Origin: Prorocentrum cordatum
Lineage: Eukaryota; Sar; Dinophyceae; Prorocentrales; Prorocentraceae
Assembly: GCA_963575745.1 (NCBI GenBank)
Contig: CAUYUJ010016353.1
Coordinates: forward strand, 107,501-169,500
Direction of reading: 5' to 3'
Length of the DNA: 62,000 bases
Made by a program: the position numbers and the translations under genes. Within the stretch, counting starts at the first letter, position 1, and each line of letters begins with the position of its first letter. Of this stretch, positions 20,315 through 31,295 are shown one piece after another. The notes below the pieces were generated by a model. That model was not told the DNA's origin. It searched no databases and saw nothing but the letters and a program-made list of their open reading frames with translations.

Positions 20315-21400
20315 GGGGAGAGGAGGAGGAGGAGGAGGAGGAGGAGGAGAAAGGGGAGGAGGAGGAGGAGGAGGAGGAGGAGGAGGAGGAGGAGGAGGAG
20401 GAGGAGGGGGGAGGGGGAGGGGAGGAGGAGGAGGAGGAGGAGGAGGAGGAGGAGGAGGGAGGAGGAGGAGGACCGGAGGAGGAGGAAGGAGGAGGAGGAG
20501 GAGGAGGAGGATGAGGAGGAGGAGGAGGAGGAGGAGGAGGAGGGGGAGGGGGAGGAGGAGGAGGAGGAGGAGGAGGAGGAGGAGGAGGAGGAGGAGGAGG
20601 AGGAGAGGAGGAGGGAGGAGGAGGAGGAGGAAACGGAAGACGGGGGGAAGAGAGGGAGGAGGATGGGAGAGGAAGGAGGGAGGAGGAGGAGGAGGAGGAG
20701 GAGGAGGAGGAGGAGGAGGGGGGAGGGGGAGGAGGAGGAGGAGGAGGAGGAGGAGGAGGAGGAGGGAGGAGGAGGAGGAGGAGGAGGAGAAGGGGAGGAG
20801 GAGGAGTGAGGAGGAGGAGAGGAGGAGGAGGAGGAGGAGGGAGAGGAGGAGGAGGAGGAAACGGAGAGACGAGGGGGAAGAGGAGGAGGGGGAGGAGAAG
20901 CGAGGGGGAGAGGAGGAGGGGGAGGAGGAGGAGGAGGAGGAGGAGGAGGGAGGAGGAGGAGGCGAAGGAGAAGGCGAAGGCGAAGGGAAGGCGAAGGGAC
21001 GGCGAGGCGAAGGCGAGGCGAAGGCGGAGGCGGAGGAGGAGGAGGAGGAGGAGGAGGAGGACGCGGAAGAGGACGCGGAGGAGAAGGAGGGGGAGGAGCA
21101 GGGGAGGAGGCGGAAGAGCAGGAGGAGGAGGGAGGAGGAGGAGGAGGATAGGGGGGGAGGCGGAGGGGAGGAGGAGGGGAGGAGGAGAAAGGGGGGAGGA
21201 GGAGGAGGAGGAGGAGGAGGAGGAGGAGGAGGAGGAGGAGGAGGAAAAGGAGGAGGAGGAGGAAGAAGAGGAGGAGGGGGAGGAGCAGGTGGATGATTGG
21301 GGAGGAGCAGGAGGAGAAGATGAGGGAGGAGGAGGGAGGAGACGAGGGGGAGGAGGAGGAGAAGGAGGAGGAGGAGGCGGAGGAGGAGGAGGGGGAGGGC
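20315..21400. repeat. Very long (GGA)n purine tract
   Basis: About 1.1 kb of almost uninterrupted GGA/GGG/GAA on the + strand. It accounts for all the long Glu/Arg/Gly (+) and Ser/Pro/Leu (-) ORFs here. Such a purine-pyrimidine mirror tract could form triplex DNA. Confidence 0.97.
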
Positions 21401-21515
21401 ACCGCCGTGTCCTCGTCCCCCCCCCGCCGCACGGCAGGAGCCCCAGGGCCGCGGCCTCGGCGGCGATTCGCCCGCGCGCACGGGGGTTGCGTCCGACCGA
21501 TGCCTCCTTCGCGGC
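21401..21515 (+). other. GC-rich island between GGA and GAC tracts
   Basis: One frame ends RRRFARAHGGCVRP, faintly like the R-x-R...GG-x-C middle of a TSP1 repeat. A shortened copy with GCGCACGGGGGCTGCGTCCG occurs at about 21950-21975. Too weak to call an exon. Confidence 0.2.
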
Positions 21516-21670
21516 GGACGGCGACGGCGGCGACGACGAGGGCGACGGCGACGGCGACGACGGCGACGACGACGCCGTCGGCGACAACGACGACGACGAC
21601 GTCGGCGACGGCGACGACGACGACGTCGGCGACGACGACGGCGACGACGACGGCGACGACGACGACCGCG

Positions 21671-21703
<33 letters not shown>

Positions 21704-21778
21704 GCGGCGACAACGACGACGACGGCGACGGCGGCGACGACGACGACGGCGACGACGACGGCGACGACGACGACGGTG

Positions 21779-21829
<51 letters not shown>

Positions 21830-21998
21830 GCAACGACGACGACGACGGCGACGACGCCGTCGGCGACGACGACGACGACGACGGGGGCGGTGACCACGAC
21901 GACCACGACTACCACGACAGTGACGGCGACGGCGACGGTGACGACCTCGACGCGCACGGGGGCTGCGTCCGATGCCTCCTCCGCGGCGGGCGACGACG

Positions 21999-22034
<36 letters not shown>

Positions 22035-22300
22035 TCGTGGGCGACGCCAACGGCGACGACGACGACGACCTCGGCGACGACGACCGCGACGACGACGACG
22101 GCGGCGACGACGACGCTCGAAAGCAGACGCCGCAGGCCTGGACGCCCTGCTCCGTCTCGTGCGACGACGACGGCGACGGCGACGACGACGACGACGGCGG
22201 CGGCGACGACGACGACCACAACGACCACGACGACCATGAAGGCGACGGCGACGGCGACGACGACCTCGACGACGACGACGACAACGACCACGACGGGCCA
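21516..22300. repeat. (GAC)n microsatellite
   Basis: About 750 bases of GACGACGGC-type triplets, interrupted near 21950 and 22110-22165. Confidence 0.96.
22136..22165 (+). CDS. Partial duplicate of TSP1 exon E4
   Basis: After CGCCGCAG|GCCTGG the sequence encodes AWTPCSVSCD, differing from exon E4 by one silent base, then runs into GAC repeats. Either the exon ends there (a GA donor, TGCGAC|GACGAC) or the duplicate was broken by repeat expansion. The upstream GAC context is duplicated too. Confidence 0.4.
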
Positions 22301-22714
22301 CACGCATCAGGTGCGGCAGGTGTCCATGCGCGCAATGCGCGCCGTGTGTCCCAGACGCGCCGTACTCATCACGGATGCTGACTGTGCCGCGTGCTCGGCA
22401 CGCTCTTTGTGCGGCAGGTGCCCGATGTGCGCAAGGTGCGCCGGGGTCGACCAGTGCACTTGACGTCACACATCGGGAAATATGCCACAAGCCCAACACC
22501 CCGATCAAACCACTGCAATGGGGTGGCGAGCATCGCGTACGGCACGTGCACCTGAAATTATGTTACACTGGTTTAGGGGGGGGCGCATCGCGGAGAATGT
22601 GATTTCGCCTGGTCACCACTGGCAGAAGTGACGATGGGTTGCTGGCACACGGTCCAGTGCTTGCCGCAGCCTGAAGTGTTTTGTTGTAGCAGGGGAGAGG
22701 GTTGACTCGTTGAT
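22301..22714. other. Intronic region, no recognised feature
   Basis: Mixed sequence with several GTGCGGCAGGTG and GCGCATCGCG-like motifs in opposite orientations, possibly a decayed inverted-repeat element. No supported exon. Confidence 0.3.
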
Positions 22715-22930
22715 AGGCAGCATTGAGATGGCGCGCTCCAGCAATGGCCTCGCCTGCGAGGATCGGCGGGCGAAGGAGTTGGCACCTCTCTCTCGGCGGC
22801 AGGCGGCGGACGTGAAACGCCTCCACCAGCGGAAGCCCCGCGGAAGGCCAGAGGAAGCTGGCAGACGCAGACATCGACATCGAGTTTACAAGGATTTGCA
22901 TGTTTGGGGGTTCACGGCTTCGGGAGCCAG
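22715..22930. repeat. Dispersed ~210-bp repeat, copy 3 (diverged)
   Basis: GCGCTCCAGCAATGGCCTCG, GCGGCGGACGTGAAACGCCT, and TTTGGGGGTTCACGGCTTCG align with the blocks of the copies at 5245 and 15755. Confidence 0.6.
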
Positions 22931-23337
22931 CCATGAGGGTTCGCGGGAGAATAAGGATATCGGGTCGCTTTAGAATTGGGACAAGGGCAGGAGGAATGGT
23001 ACACGCATGGGCAATGGAAATGGTGCGGGTTAGTGTGATGGTGTTCTTGACCACGATTTCGAGGTGAGTTCGGTTAGGGTCACGATCCAATCTAGAACGC
23101 AGTACTGCATCATGCGACAGCACATAGAGGTGCAGGCATAAACAGAGCAAGTGTCAGACACGTGGATTCCAGCCCAGTGTTCATTAGCAATGCTCTTGCT
23201 GTTTCTGTGTTATGTGTTTGGTAAGCGATAGGTTGTTTGCTCTTATTCTTCGTATGACGCGCTCATGGTGTAAAGAGATGTTTGTACCCCCGCCCGTTGG
23301 CAGCATGATCGGCAATCGGCGTTGTTTGCCTAGGTAG

Positions 23338-23380
23338 GGATCGCGAGACCGAGTTCTGCAACACAGACGTGTCGTGCGAG
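23338..23380 (+). CDS. TSP1-repeat gene, exon with the last cysteines of a TSP1 domain
   Basis: In the frame starting GAT at 23339 the sequence reads DRETEFCNTDVSCE, the E-x-x-CN-x4-C end typical of TSP1 repeats. It ends TGCGAG|GCCCGT (GC donor, phase 0). Joining to the exon at 24803 gives SCE-ASRDCELGEWEDW, with normal inter-domain spacing. The 5' border is GTAG|G in phase 2; its upstream partner exon was not found and could lie in the assembly gap. Confidence 0.6.
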
Positions 23381-23914
23381 GCCCGTGCGATGTACCTCTC
23401 TTATTGCCACAGACGGTCTAAGGAGCTCTTCGTTTGAGCTGCTTTCCCGCCCCATCATGCGGGGGGGTGTTCGTCAAGGACGGTGCCCAGCCGGCTTCAG
23501 ACTCTGGAGGATTCCTTGTCTGATGCGGGCGAACGTGATAGCCATGGCTAATCCACGAATGTGGACTTTCACCAGCTTTCAGACCCTGGGTACCTTACCC
23601 ATTGGTTTTTCGAGCGATGCCCCCGTCGCAGCTGGACTGCGCGAACTCCGCAGCTCGATGCTGTGATGACTTGTGGGCACCGTCGCTGCCACACGTTCAG
23701 GCACGATCGCGGCCACGATCGTGCGTGCAGGCCGGCTGCACTGCTGCACTGAGCGGCCCACGCACCAAGCCGCACTGCTCCGCAGCTGCGCTGGACACAC
23801 GGCGCGCGCCTGCGGTCAGGAGCTCCGGCTCCGCGCCTCGCTCCGCCAGCTCTGGGCCACCCGCGCTGCGGCGCGGCGCGCCGTCCACGGCCCGGCCCCC
23901 GAGCGTCAACATTG
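23381..23914. other. Intronic region, no supported exon
   Basis: Between the 23338 exon and a GGA tract. GC-rich from about 23640, with all frames open and no motif. Confidence 0.3.
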
Positions 23915-24085
23915 GGAGGAGGAGGAGGAGGAGGAGGAGGAGGAGGGAGGAGGAGGAGGAGGAGGAGGGGAGGAGAGGAGGAGGAGGGGGAGGAGGGGGA
24001 GAGGAGGAGGGAGGAGGAGGAGGAGGAGGAGGAGGAGGAGGAGGAGGGGGAGGAGGGGGAGGAGGAGGAGGAGGAGGAGGACAAG
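23915..24085. repeat. (GGA)n tract
   Basis: Uninterrupted GGA/GGGGA units. It is followed by a fragment (24090-24140) of the dispersed repeat also seen at 29495 and 32190. Confidence 0.95.
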
Positions 24086-24639
24086 CCATGGCAAGGCATA
24101 GCGTGTCGCCGGGTCCACCGCTGCGACGCGCCGCCGTGCAACAGCTCCCGACCGCGTGCGCAGCATGCGCTGTTCGTCGACGTGTGGCCAGATTTCTGTC
24201 AATCCTCTGGCCGTGTTCTCTTGTCTCCTCCTCTTCGGCTGGCCCTTCCGCCGGTGTGATGGTGCCCCACATGTCAGCGAACGCTTGCATCTCGCGGTCC
24301 AGGAGCCACCCTCGGCAAGCTTCGCTCGCAAGTCGGCCGTGCAGCTGCAGCCTCATTCAAGGGTGGTGGCGGTGGCGACGTCGGTGATGTCATGTGATGT
24401 AATGGTTCACGTAAGAGCGAGCGGGCGCAGCGCACCTGCATTCATATCAAGCGGATGGCAACTCGCATCAACCCTGCGAACCCCCCACCGACACGGGTCG
24501 GACATATTTCAGGCGAATCAGCCAGGGGTGTTTGGCCCAAAGTTTTCAGCGAAGCCGAGCTCGACCAGAGGCGCACACCCAAGCAGGGTGCAGGTGGATC
24601 CTAGTCCCACCGCTACACGATCAGGCAGAGTCTCCAGAG

Positions 24640-24798
24640 TCCTCGCCCTCGCCTCATCGCCCTCCCCTCGCCTCCTTGTCCCCCCTCGCCTCCTCGCCCT
24701 CCTTGTCCCCCCCTCCTCCTCGCCCTCGCCTCCTCGCCCTCCCCTCGCCTCCCTGCCTCCCCCTTTGTCCCCCTCGCCTCCTCGCCCTCCCCTCGCCG
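24640..24798. repeat. CTCGCC/CTCCTTGTCCCC tandem repeat
   Basis: Repeated CGCCCTCCCCTCGCCTCC and TTGTCCCCCCTCG units leading up to a TSP1 exon. Confidence 0.85.
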
Positions 24799-24802
24799 AG
24801 AG

Positions 24803-24885
24803 GCCTCCCGGGACTGCGAGCTCGGGGAGTGGGAGGATTGGGGCGACTGCTCCGCCTCCTGCAGCGGTACGATGGAGCGCGCCAG
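24803..24885 (+). CDS. TSP1-repeat gene, exon opening another TSP1 domain
   Basis: Following CGCCGAGAG|GCCTCC the exon encodes ASRDCELGEWEDWGDC and SASCSGTMERAR, the same layout as exon E1. It ends GCGCCAG|GAGTGG, a GA donor in phase 2. That is the same intron position and phase as in E1, so this is a duplicated domain with a conserved exon structure. The preceding exon at 23338 joins in phase 0. Confidence 0.72.
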
Positions 24886-24944
24886 GAGTGGCTGCCGCCG
24901 TCGTCTCGTCGCACCCCCGCCGCTGCAGCAGCCGCCGCCGCCGT

Positions 24945-24945
24945 T

Positions 24946-24999
<54 letters not shown>

Positions 25000-25029
25000 C
25001 GTCGTCACTCGTCGTCGTCGTCGTCGTCG
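24945..25029. repeat. (GTC)n microsatellite
   Basis: GTCGTCGTC run directly abutting MITE family A copy 3. Confidence 0.97.
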
Positions 25030-25187
25030 TTAAGTCGGGCATGTTGCTCTACAGGAGGAATATCCCCAAATTGTCAAAACAAGGTAGTATGGGGACGATG
25101 GTTCTATAATTGTCTTACCTTGTGAATAGTCTGGACTTGACAAAAAATCGCCCAACATCTGCCTGTGTGAGGACATACCCGACGTAA
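25030..25187. mobile_element. MITE-like family A, copy 3
   Basis: Left TTAAGTCGGGCATGTTGCTC, right ...ACATACCCGACGTAA; core TATGGGGACGATGGTTCTAT. Confidence 0.88.
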
Positions 25188-25655
25188 CTCTGGCGACCTT
25201 GGGATCGTCCCTAAGGTTTTTCTCCACGGAGCGCGCCAGAGGTGTGTTCCCTATAGACAGCCCGTCTGGAAGGGGTGCGTTCGGTGAATTTGTGTGCATG
25301 ATCGTCAAGTTGGTGTTGGCGGAGCTCCTCATCAGAGCAGCGTTCTTTGATGGATGTTTCAATCAACGAGATGGATTGCAGACAGGCTTCAGTTGCGCCA
25401 ATAGAGTGGCGAAAACATACCTCGCCATGCATTTGGACCCCTTCTTACTGCAACACCTACATCTTCGGAAGTGTTGCAGGCACATCGACGACGGTGGGGC
25501 CATCATTCCTGCCAGGTACACCCCCCCCTCAGTGCTATGCACCGCCTTAAGCGCACGCGAGGAGCTGGGGATATAATTGCTTGCTGGTTCTAGTTGGCCG
25601 TCTTTGAGCTGCCTGCCGGAGGCTGAGGACCGTGCTCCTGATGCGATCGCCGCCG
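25188..25655. other. Intronic region with an unrecognised 125-codon ORF
   Basis: A + strand ORF (25199-25576) has ordinary amino-acid use but no motif I recognise. The opposite strand is also partly open. Left unassigned. Confidence 0.25.
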
Positions 25656-25740
25656 CAGCCTCCTCCTCCTCCTCCTCCTCCTCCTCCGCCTCCTCCTCAT
25701 ACTCCTCCTCCTCCTCCTCCTCCTCCTCGCCTCCTCCTCC
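25656..25740. repeat. (TCC)n tract
   Basis: CCTCCTCCTCC on the + strand, followed by a GC-rich island (25741-26030) without a recognised exon and further TCC at 26040-26100. Confidence 0.93.
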
Positions 25741-26254
25741 CGGGATGGACCCTGCCAGGATCGCTCCAGCTCTGGTCCCGGCGACGGGCCGAGGGCTCCC
25801 GGGGCGGGCGGCTCCTCAGGAGGCGTCGCGTCGCGTCGCGGGGCGCCGGGCCGCCCCTCGGGGAGGCCGGCGCGAGCAGGCTCCCGCGGCGCGTTTGCGC
25901 CCGCGGGCGAGGCGCGGCCACCCTGCCGCTGCCGCTCCTGCCCCTGCCCCCGCTGGATCCTGGCCCCCCCCGCCTCCACCTCGTCGTGCGGTGCCTTCTC
26001 CATAGGAGGCTCCCTCTTCTCTCCTCTCTCTGCCTTTCCCCCCTCCTCCTCGTTGTGTTCGTCGTCGTCCTGCTCCTCCTCTTCCTCCTCCTCCTCGTTG
26101 TCACCCTTCACGCGGTCGGAGATGATGAGGGGAAACGACGACCAAGATGGACGGCGACGGCGTCTCCGAAGGCGGTGGCGGCGGCGGCCACGGCAACGAC
26201 GGCCAGTGGATGGTCAATGTTCTATTCCAGCAGTCACTTCGGTCCCAGATCAAG

Positions 26255-26415
26255 GTGGAGTTGAGGAGAGAGGGCGAGAGAGCGAGGGAGCGAGAGGGAG
26301 AGGGAGAGATAACAAACACACATAAAGAAAGATCAGGGGAACAGAGAGAGAGAGAGACAGAGCGAGACAGAGAGAGATCTACATAGATACGCCGAGCGAG
26401 GGAGAGAGGGATATC
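26255..26415. repeat. GA-rich tract (GAGAGA, GAGCGAG)
   Basis: Low-complexity AGAGAGAGAC/GAGCGAGGGA sequence. Confidence 0.85.
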
Positions 26416-26689
26416 TATATGTATGCATACATATACATCTATACGCACATAGGAAACAAGAAAACAAGGCCGAGAGCTATAGACCAGGCAACGTGCATGT
26501 GCATGTGTGGAGAGATGGGGAGGGATTGGGCGAGCGGCCACGTCGGGCCGCTGCCGGGGCAGAAGGACCCGCTCCCCCCCTCCCCCCGCGAATTGGAATG
26601 GAGGGACGCAAGTAGAGGGGAGGATCAGGGGCGGGATCAGCAGCAACAGTTGCATCAGGGGCTTCAGGAGGGAAGCTGCTGCTGATGGT

Positions 26690-26717
26690 CAGGATGATGA
26701 AGAGGATGATGATGATA

Positions 26718-26750
<33 letters not shown>

Positions 26751-26762
26751 ATGATGATGATT

Positions 26763-26813
<51 letters not shown>

Positions 26814-27230
26814 TGGATGCTGATGTGGATGATGATGGTGATGATGGTGATACTTATGCTGATGTTGATGGTTGTGATGCTGATGGTGATGGTGTTGATG
26901 CTGGTCATGCTGATGATACCGATGGTGATGCTGAGGACCGTGCTGGTGTTGATAATGTTGATGATGACGATGACGGCGCCGATGGTGATTATGATGAGGG
27001 TGATGGTGATGTTGGTGATGGTGAGGATGATGGTGATGGCGATAAATGTAATGATGCACGTGGTGTTGGTTATACAGATGACGGCGATGCTGCTGCGTAT
27101 GACGATGATGCCGATGGTGAGGATGATGGTGTCGATGATGATGCTGGTTATGTTGATGGGCTTGATGGTGATGAAGATGATGATGATGGTGATGATTATG
27201 GTGATGATAATGATGATGAGGAGGAGGAGG
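26690..27230. repeat. (GAT)n microsatellite
   Basis: GATGATGATG with GTT/GCT variants, running into GGA triplets at about 27220-27510 and 27550-27750. Confidence 0.97.
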
Positions 27231-27758
27231 AGGACGAGGAGGATGGGGAGGAAGAGAAGCAGGCGGAAGAGGAGGAGGAGGAGAAGGAAGAGGAGGAGGA
27301 GGAGGACGAGGAGGATGAGGAGGATAATGAGGAGGAGGAGGAGGAGGAGGAGGACGAGGAGAAGTAGGAGCAGGAGGAAGGCAGCAGCAACAGGAGAAGA
27401 GGAAGGAGGAGGACGCGGAGGAGGAGGAGGAGGAGAAGGAGGAGGAGGATTAGGAAGAGGAGGAACATGATCAGGAGGAGGAGGAGGCGGAGGAGGAGGA
27501 GGAGGTTGTTGACGCTCTACGCTGTTGCGCCCACGGCTGGCACAGGAAGAGCGAGGAGGAGGATGCGGTGCAACAAGAGCGAGGGCGGGAGGGAGGAGGA
27601 GCAATGAATAATGAGGGGCGGGACGGAGAGAAAGAGAGAGAGAGAGAGAAGGTAGGGGGGGAAAGGTGGTCGAAGGGAGGAGGACGAGGGGAACGAGAAG
27701 GAGGAGGAGGATGGGAAGGAGGACGAGGAGGAGAGCGAGGAGGAGGCGGCTGCAGCAG

Positions 27759-27798
27759 GAGCAGCAGCGGCTCGAAGGAGGGACAGCCGTGCGTCCTG
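27759..27798 (+). CDS. Tentative TSP1 exon following the one at 24803
   Basis: After GCAGCAG|GAGCAG, phase 2 joins the 24885 donor as R-SSSGSKEGQPCVL, giving the x-G-x-P-C centre expected after CSASCSGTMERAR. It would end CTG|GCC in phase 0, as exon E2 ends after KPCE. The segment is short and low in complexity, so chance is possible. Confidence 0.3.
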
Positions 27799-28139
27799 GC
27801 CGCCGCGCCCAGTCCCGCCCCCCCGCGCCCCCGCTTGGCATCGCTCGGACGTGTGTGTGCGTTTACTCAACTACTGCGCTTGTCGGGGTGACTCTTCTGG
27901 GGGCGGATTATCTACCCTCTAGTCCTGGACCGTCTCGCGAAGAAAAAGATGCACGACACCGTCAAACCCACGGGGAAGGGACGTCCGAGCGATGACGCGG
28001 GCCCGAGGAGGGTGAGAACCTACGGGAGAGGCCGCCGCGCGCCCCGCTGCCCCCCCCTCCCCGTTCCCCCCGCGCGCGCCTCGGGGGGGGGGGGGTGAGG
28101 GCGCCCCCCTTGCAGCCGAGGGGCAGCAGCAGGAGCGCG

Positions 28140-28425
28140 GGGGGGGGGGGATGGAGGGTGGCAAGGGCGGAGGGAGGAGGGAGGGGGGAGGGAGGAGAGG
28201 AGGAGGAGAGGAGGAGGAGGGGAGGAGGAGGAGGAGGAGGAGGAGGAGGAGGAGGAGGAGAGGAGGAGGAGGAGGAGGAGGAGGAGGCGGAGGAGGAGGC
28301 GGAGCAGGAGGAGGAGGAGGAGGAGGAGGAGGAGGAGGAGGAGGAGGAAGAGGCGGAGGAGGAGGAGGAGGAGGAGGAGGAGGAGGGAGAGGAGCAGGAG
28401 GAGGGGAGGCAGGAGGGGGAAGGGG
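28140..28425. repeat. (GGA)n tract
   Basis: GGAGGAGG triplets with a G run at the start. Confidence 0.96.
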
Positions 28426-29008
28426 AGACACCACTGCGACACCATGAGACACAGTCGGACCGAGGTATAAGATCGAGGTCGGCTCGGGGAGGGGGTGCCC
28501 TGATGTATTTCGTGCTTGCCGGGTGTGTTTTTGTGCATCTTGGGCGGAGGGTGCCCGAATGCTCTTCACCTTAGCCGTCGGAGGGTCTCATGTTCTGGAG
28601 GGATTGCTTTTCTGTCCTAGGTCGGGCTGCAGGAGGCTGCTTTTGCAAGGGTCTGGCGATATTCCGGGTTCTGGGGCCCGCCCAGTCGGGTAATTTTGCC
28701 TTGTCGGTTGCGCAGGTCCGCGGGAGGTGCACTGCCGTGCCTGTGCGCTTGTGCGCTCGGGCACGCGTAGTTTTGCCTAACGAGACACGGTTAGGTTATG
28801 GGCCGTTGCCCCCCCCCTCCCCACACCCACCGGAGAACCTGGTCCATCGCCGAGAAGTGATCGCCGAAAATATGCAAACGATCTCCAGGAAAGGCGCTCC
28901 TTCACTAGCCTCGCTCGGCAAAGGGGCCACTCGAAGGCAGGTGCTGGAGCGCCCGCGCACTCGCCCGAGCCTCGGGCCCCAGGAGGGAGGCACTGATCGC
29001 GGAGCGGT

Positions 29009-29299
29009 GCACCGATCGCGGAGCGAGGAAGCGTGACACGGACAGTTGGCCGGAGCGCTTACGGCGAGGAATTTTCGGCGAGCCTCAGAGAGAATGGAAG
29101 AGACTGCACCGATCGCGGAGCGAGGAAGCGTGACACGAACAGTTGGCTGGAGCGCTCACGGTGAGGATGTTTTGGCGAGCTCCAGAGGCAACGAAGCAGA
29201 ATGCACCGATCGCGGAGAAAGGAAGCGTGACACGAACAGGTGGCCTGAGCACTTTCGGTCAGGAACTTCTGGGTAGCTTCGGGCCCACCCTGCCGACTT
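29009..29299. repeat. 97-bp tandem repeat, three units
   Basis: GCACCGATCGCGGAG starts at 29009, 29106 and 29203, so the period is exactly 97. Each unit continues GAAGCGTGACACG, ACAG-TGGC and GCG-GGA. The units are similar enough to imply recent duplication. Confidence 0.9.
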
Positions 29300-29374
29300 C
29301 GGGCTTCGAAAGACCTAACATAATACCCTTGTTGGGCAGTCGGCTTCGGGGGCTGGCGGCGTACTCCGCCGGTT

Positions 29375-29595
29375 CAGGCCCACCACGCTGCGGCGCGACA
29401 CGTTATCCCCTCGCCCCGGTCCCCGAGCGGCAATGTCCAGAGCTCTGTCGAGCCTCCCGCCCCGCTGAGCGGAGCGACGCGCTATCCGCTCGCGAGGCAT
29501 AGCATGTCGCCGGGGCTGTGGCCGCGACAGGCTCAGCAGGAGTTCCTTACCGTAGCTCGGCGTTGCTTGGGCTAAGACTGTTGGGAGGGTTGGCA

Positions 29596-29637
<42 letters not shown>

Positions 29638-29745
29638 CCGCTGTCAATGCCCAAAAACCAGCAAATTCATTGCAAACCAGGGCTCAGAAAATCCGAGCTG
29701 GAGAGCATGAGGATTGGACAGGGCTCCAACCCACGGCGACAGTTC
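29375..29745. repeat. Dispersed ~350-bp repeat, copy 1
   Basis: Shares CGGCGCGACAC, CCTCCCGCCCCGC-GAGCGG, TGTCGCCGGGGC, GTTGCTTGGGCTAAGACTGT and CAAACCAGGGCTCAG with 32085-32440. A shorter piece is at 34385-34490. This copy has a (GT)n run inserted at 29597-29633. Confidence 0.75.
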
Positions 29746-29809
29746 TCTTTGGTGCGCGAGAGCCCCAGTTTGTCGATGTCCCCGTCCATGGGGCCCTGCC
29801 AGCTACGAT

Positions 29810-30000
29810 TCGGTTCGTTGTGATTCGATCGTCCTGCTCGGGCCGCGATTCACATTCGATTCGACTCGGTTCGATTCGCCGGCATCGGCCAGGGCCAACC
29901 ACAGCTATGCGCGGCGATCCGATTTTCCATTCGATTCGCTGGTGATCCGACCTGTTTCCGGTCGACCTGTCTCTTCAACGATTCGATCCAGTTCCCCTGA
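29810..30000. repeat. GATTCGATTCG simple repeat
   Basis: Degenerate ATTCGATTCGACTCGGTTCG units. A weaker stretch occurs at 30685-30910. Confidence 0.75.
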
Positions 30001-30258
30001 GGTCTGACATTGCAAAACAAACTTCAACATCGCAGGAAGTCACCAATGGAGCCCCAGACCCCACCTTTCTGCAGAATTGTTCGAGCCGGATGGACTTGTG
30101 AGGGTTGGCCCGAAATCGGGCGAGCACGCCCGGTGTGAACCAATGGCAACGCCTGGATCTCGGGGTCAGGCAGGCTTGCCGCAGGCGCACCAGGCAGCAT
30201 GCACCTCTGCCAGCAGGTGCCCCCGCGGTCGTGCACCTGCTGCTCCTCGAGGCCCCTA

Positions 30259-30424
30259 TCACCACCCACCAAACCACCCCAACCCAACCCGAAGGCTTCA
30301 GATTGACCTCCATTTCCAGTGGGGGGGGGTCGGGGAACATCGAGAAAACACATATGGAACCCGTACCCCCCCAACCCGAAATTCGGGTCTTCGGGTTGGG
30401 TTGGGGTGGTTTGATAGGTGGTCA
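30259..30424. mobile_element. MITE-like family F, copy 1
   Basis: Inverted ends about 36 bases long: TCACCACCCACCAAACCACC... and ...GGTGGTTTGATAGGTGGTCA. The core has CCTCCATTTCCAGTGGGGGG and TATGGAACCCGTACCCCCC. The second copy is at 41020. Confidence 0.88.
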
Positions 30425-31039
30425 CCCTAAAGGCACGCGCGGGAGTTCTGGAGGCACCCTGCGAGGCCCCAGCGCGCCCCTGCCGCTGGAGAGAGAGAGC
30501 TCTCGGAGTGCGCACGGCGGGGCCGAAACACGCGCCCGGAGTCGAGCAGCCTAGAGAGGTCCGACGCTCTTTTCGAGCGGGCGGTCTTTGGCCGTTTGCC
30601 CGTCCTCCCCTCGCCGGGCCTCGGGAGCGCCAAACAGAGAACAGCTCCGGACGAAAAAAAAGACCGGCCCCAGGGCCCGAGGGCTCGTTTCGATTCATCC
30701 GATCCGATGCGCTGCGATTTCGATGGCCTCCTATTCTGATTCGAGTTTGATTCCGGTTTCCGAGTTTGGCTCCGAGTTCAGAATGAAGACCTACTAGGTA
30801 CTAGGCTGCCGATTTCCGCCGAGTCGACTTTTCCCGACTTGGCTGCCGTTTTCCGCCGATCCGATTCACTTCGATGGGCGATCCGACTTGTCGATTCGAC
30901 TCTGGGCTCTCCTGCCAGGGAAGTGGTCCGGACCTCCGCAGCCCGAGCACCGAAAAAAGTGGAGCAGTCCGATGTCTGCCGAGGGGGCGGCGGCGGCAGT
31001 GGCAGAGCGGACACACGGCCAGGGTCCAGCAGGGCTCGG

Positions 31040-31288
31040 GTTGACCCAAAAGGGGGTCCAGCGACAAGGGGGGTGGTGCAAACGATTTGGTGCAACAGAT
31101 TTGTGGGGTTGTAACACATTTGGGGCGTGCAATAAATTTCGGGTTGCAAACGTATTGCTGAATTTTCGCGTGCAATGCATTACTTGCAATACAATGCAAG
31201 ACAGTTCTCCAGCGCAGTGCATTTGCAATACACTTGCCCCAAATCTGTTGCACCACCCTCTTTCAGCTGGACCCCCTTTTGGGTCACT
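31040..31288. mobile_element. Inverted-repeat element with ~48-bp arms (family G)
   Basis: Left arm GTTGACCCAAAAGGGGGTCC, AGCGACAAGGGGGGTGGTGC; the right arm is its inverse, ending GGACCCCCTTTTGGGTCACT. The core has GTGCAATGCATTAC-like words. Single copy in the window. Confidence 0.88.
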
Positions 31289-31295
31289 CAAAAGG

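Noticed and set aside
20293-22335. Very long minus-strand ORFs (up to 680 codons) rich in Ser, Pro, Leu and Val
   Set aside because: They are translations of (TCC)n and (GTC)n triplet repeats, which lack stops in several frames on both strands at once.
25741-26000. Possible continuation exon of the TSP1 domain opened at 24803
   Set aside because: In the required phase it reads RIAPALVPATGRGL without the expected Gly-Gly-x-x-Cys; the candidate at 27759 fits better.
26477-27841. Ile-rich 454-codon minus-strand ORF
   Set aside because: Produced by the (GAT)n repeat read as ATC; no folded-protein signature.
30077-30798. Several 100-220 codon ORFs around element F
   Set aside because: They include the inverted-repeat arms and differ completely between frames; no recognised motif.
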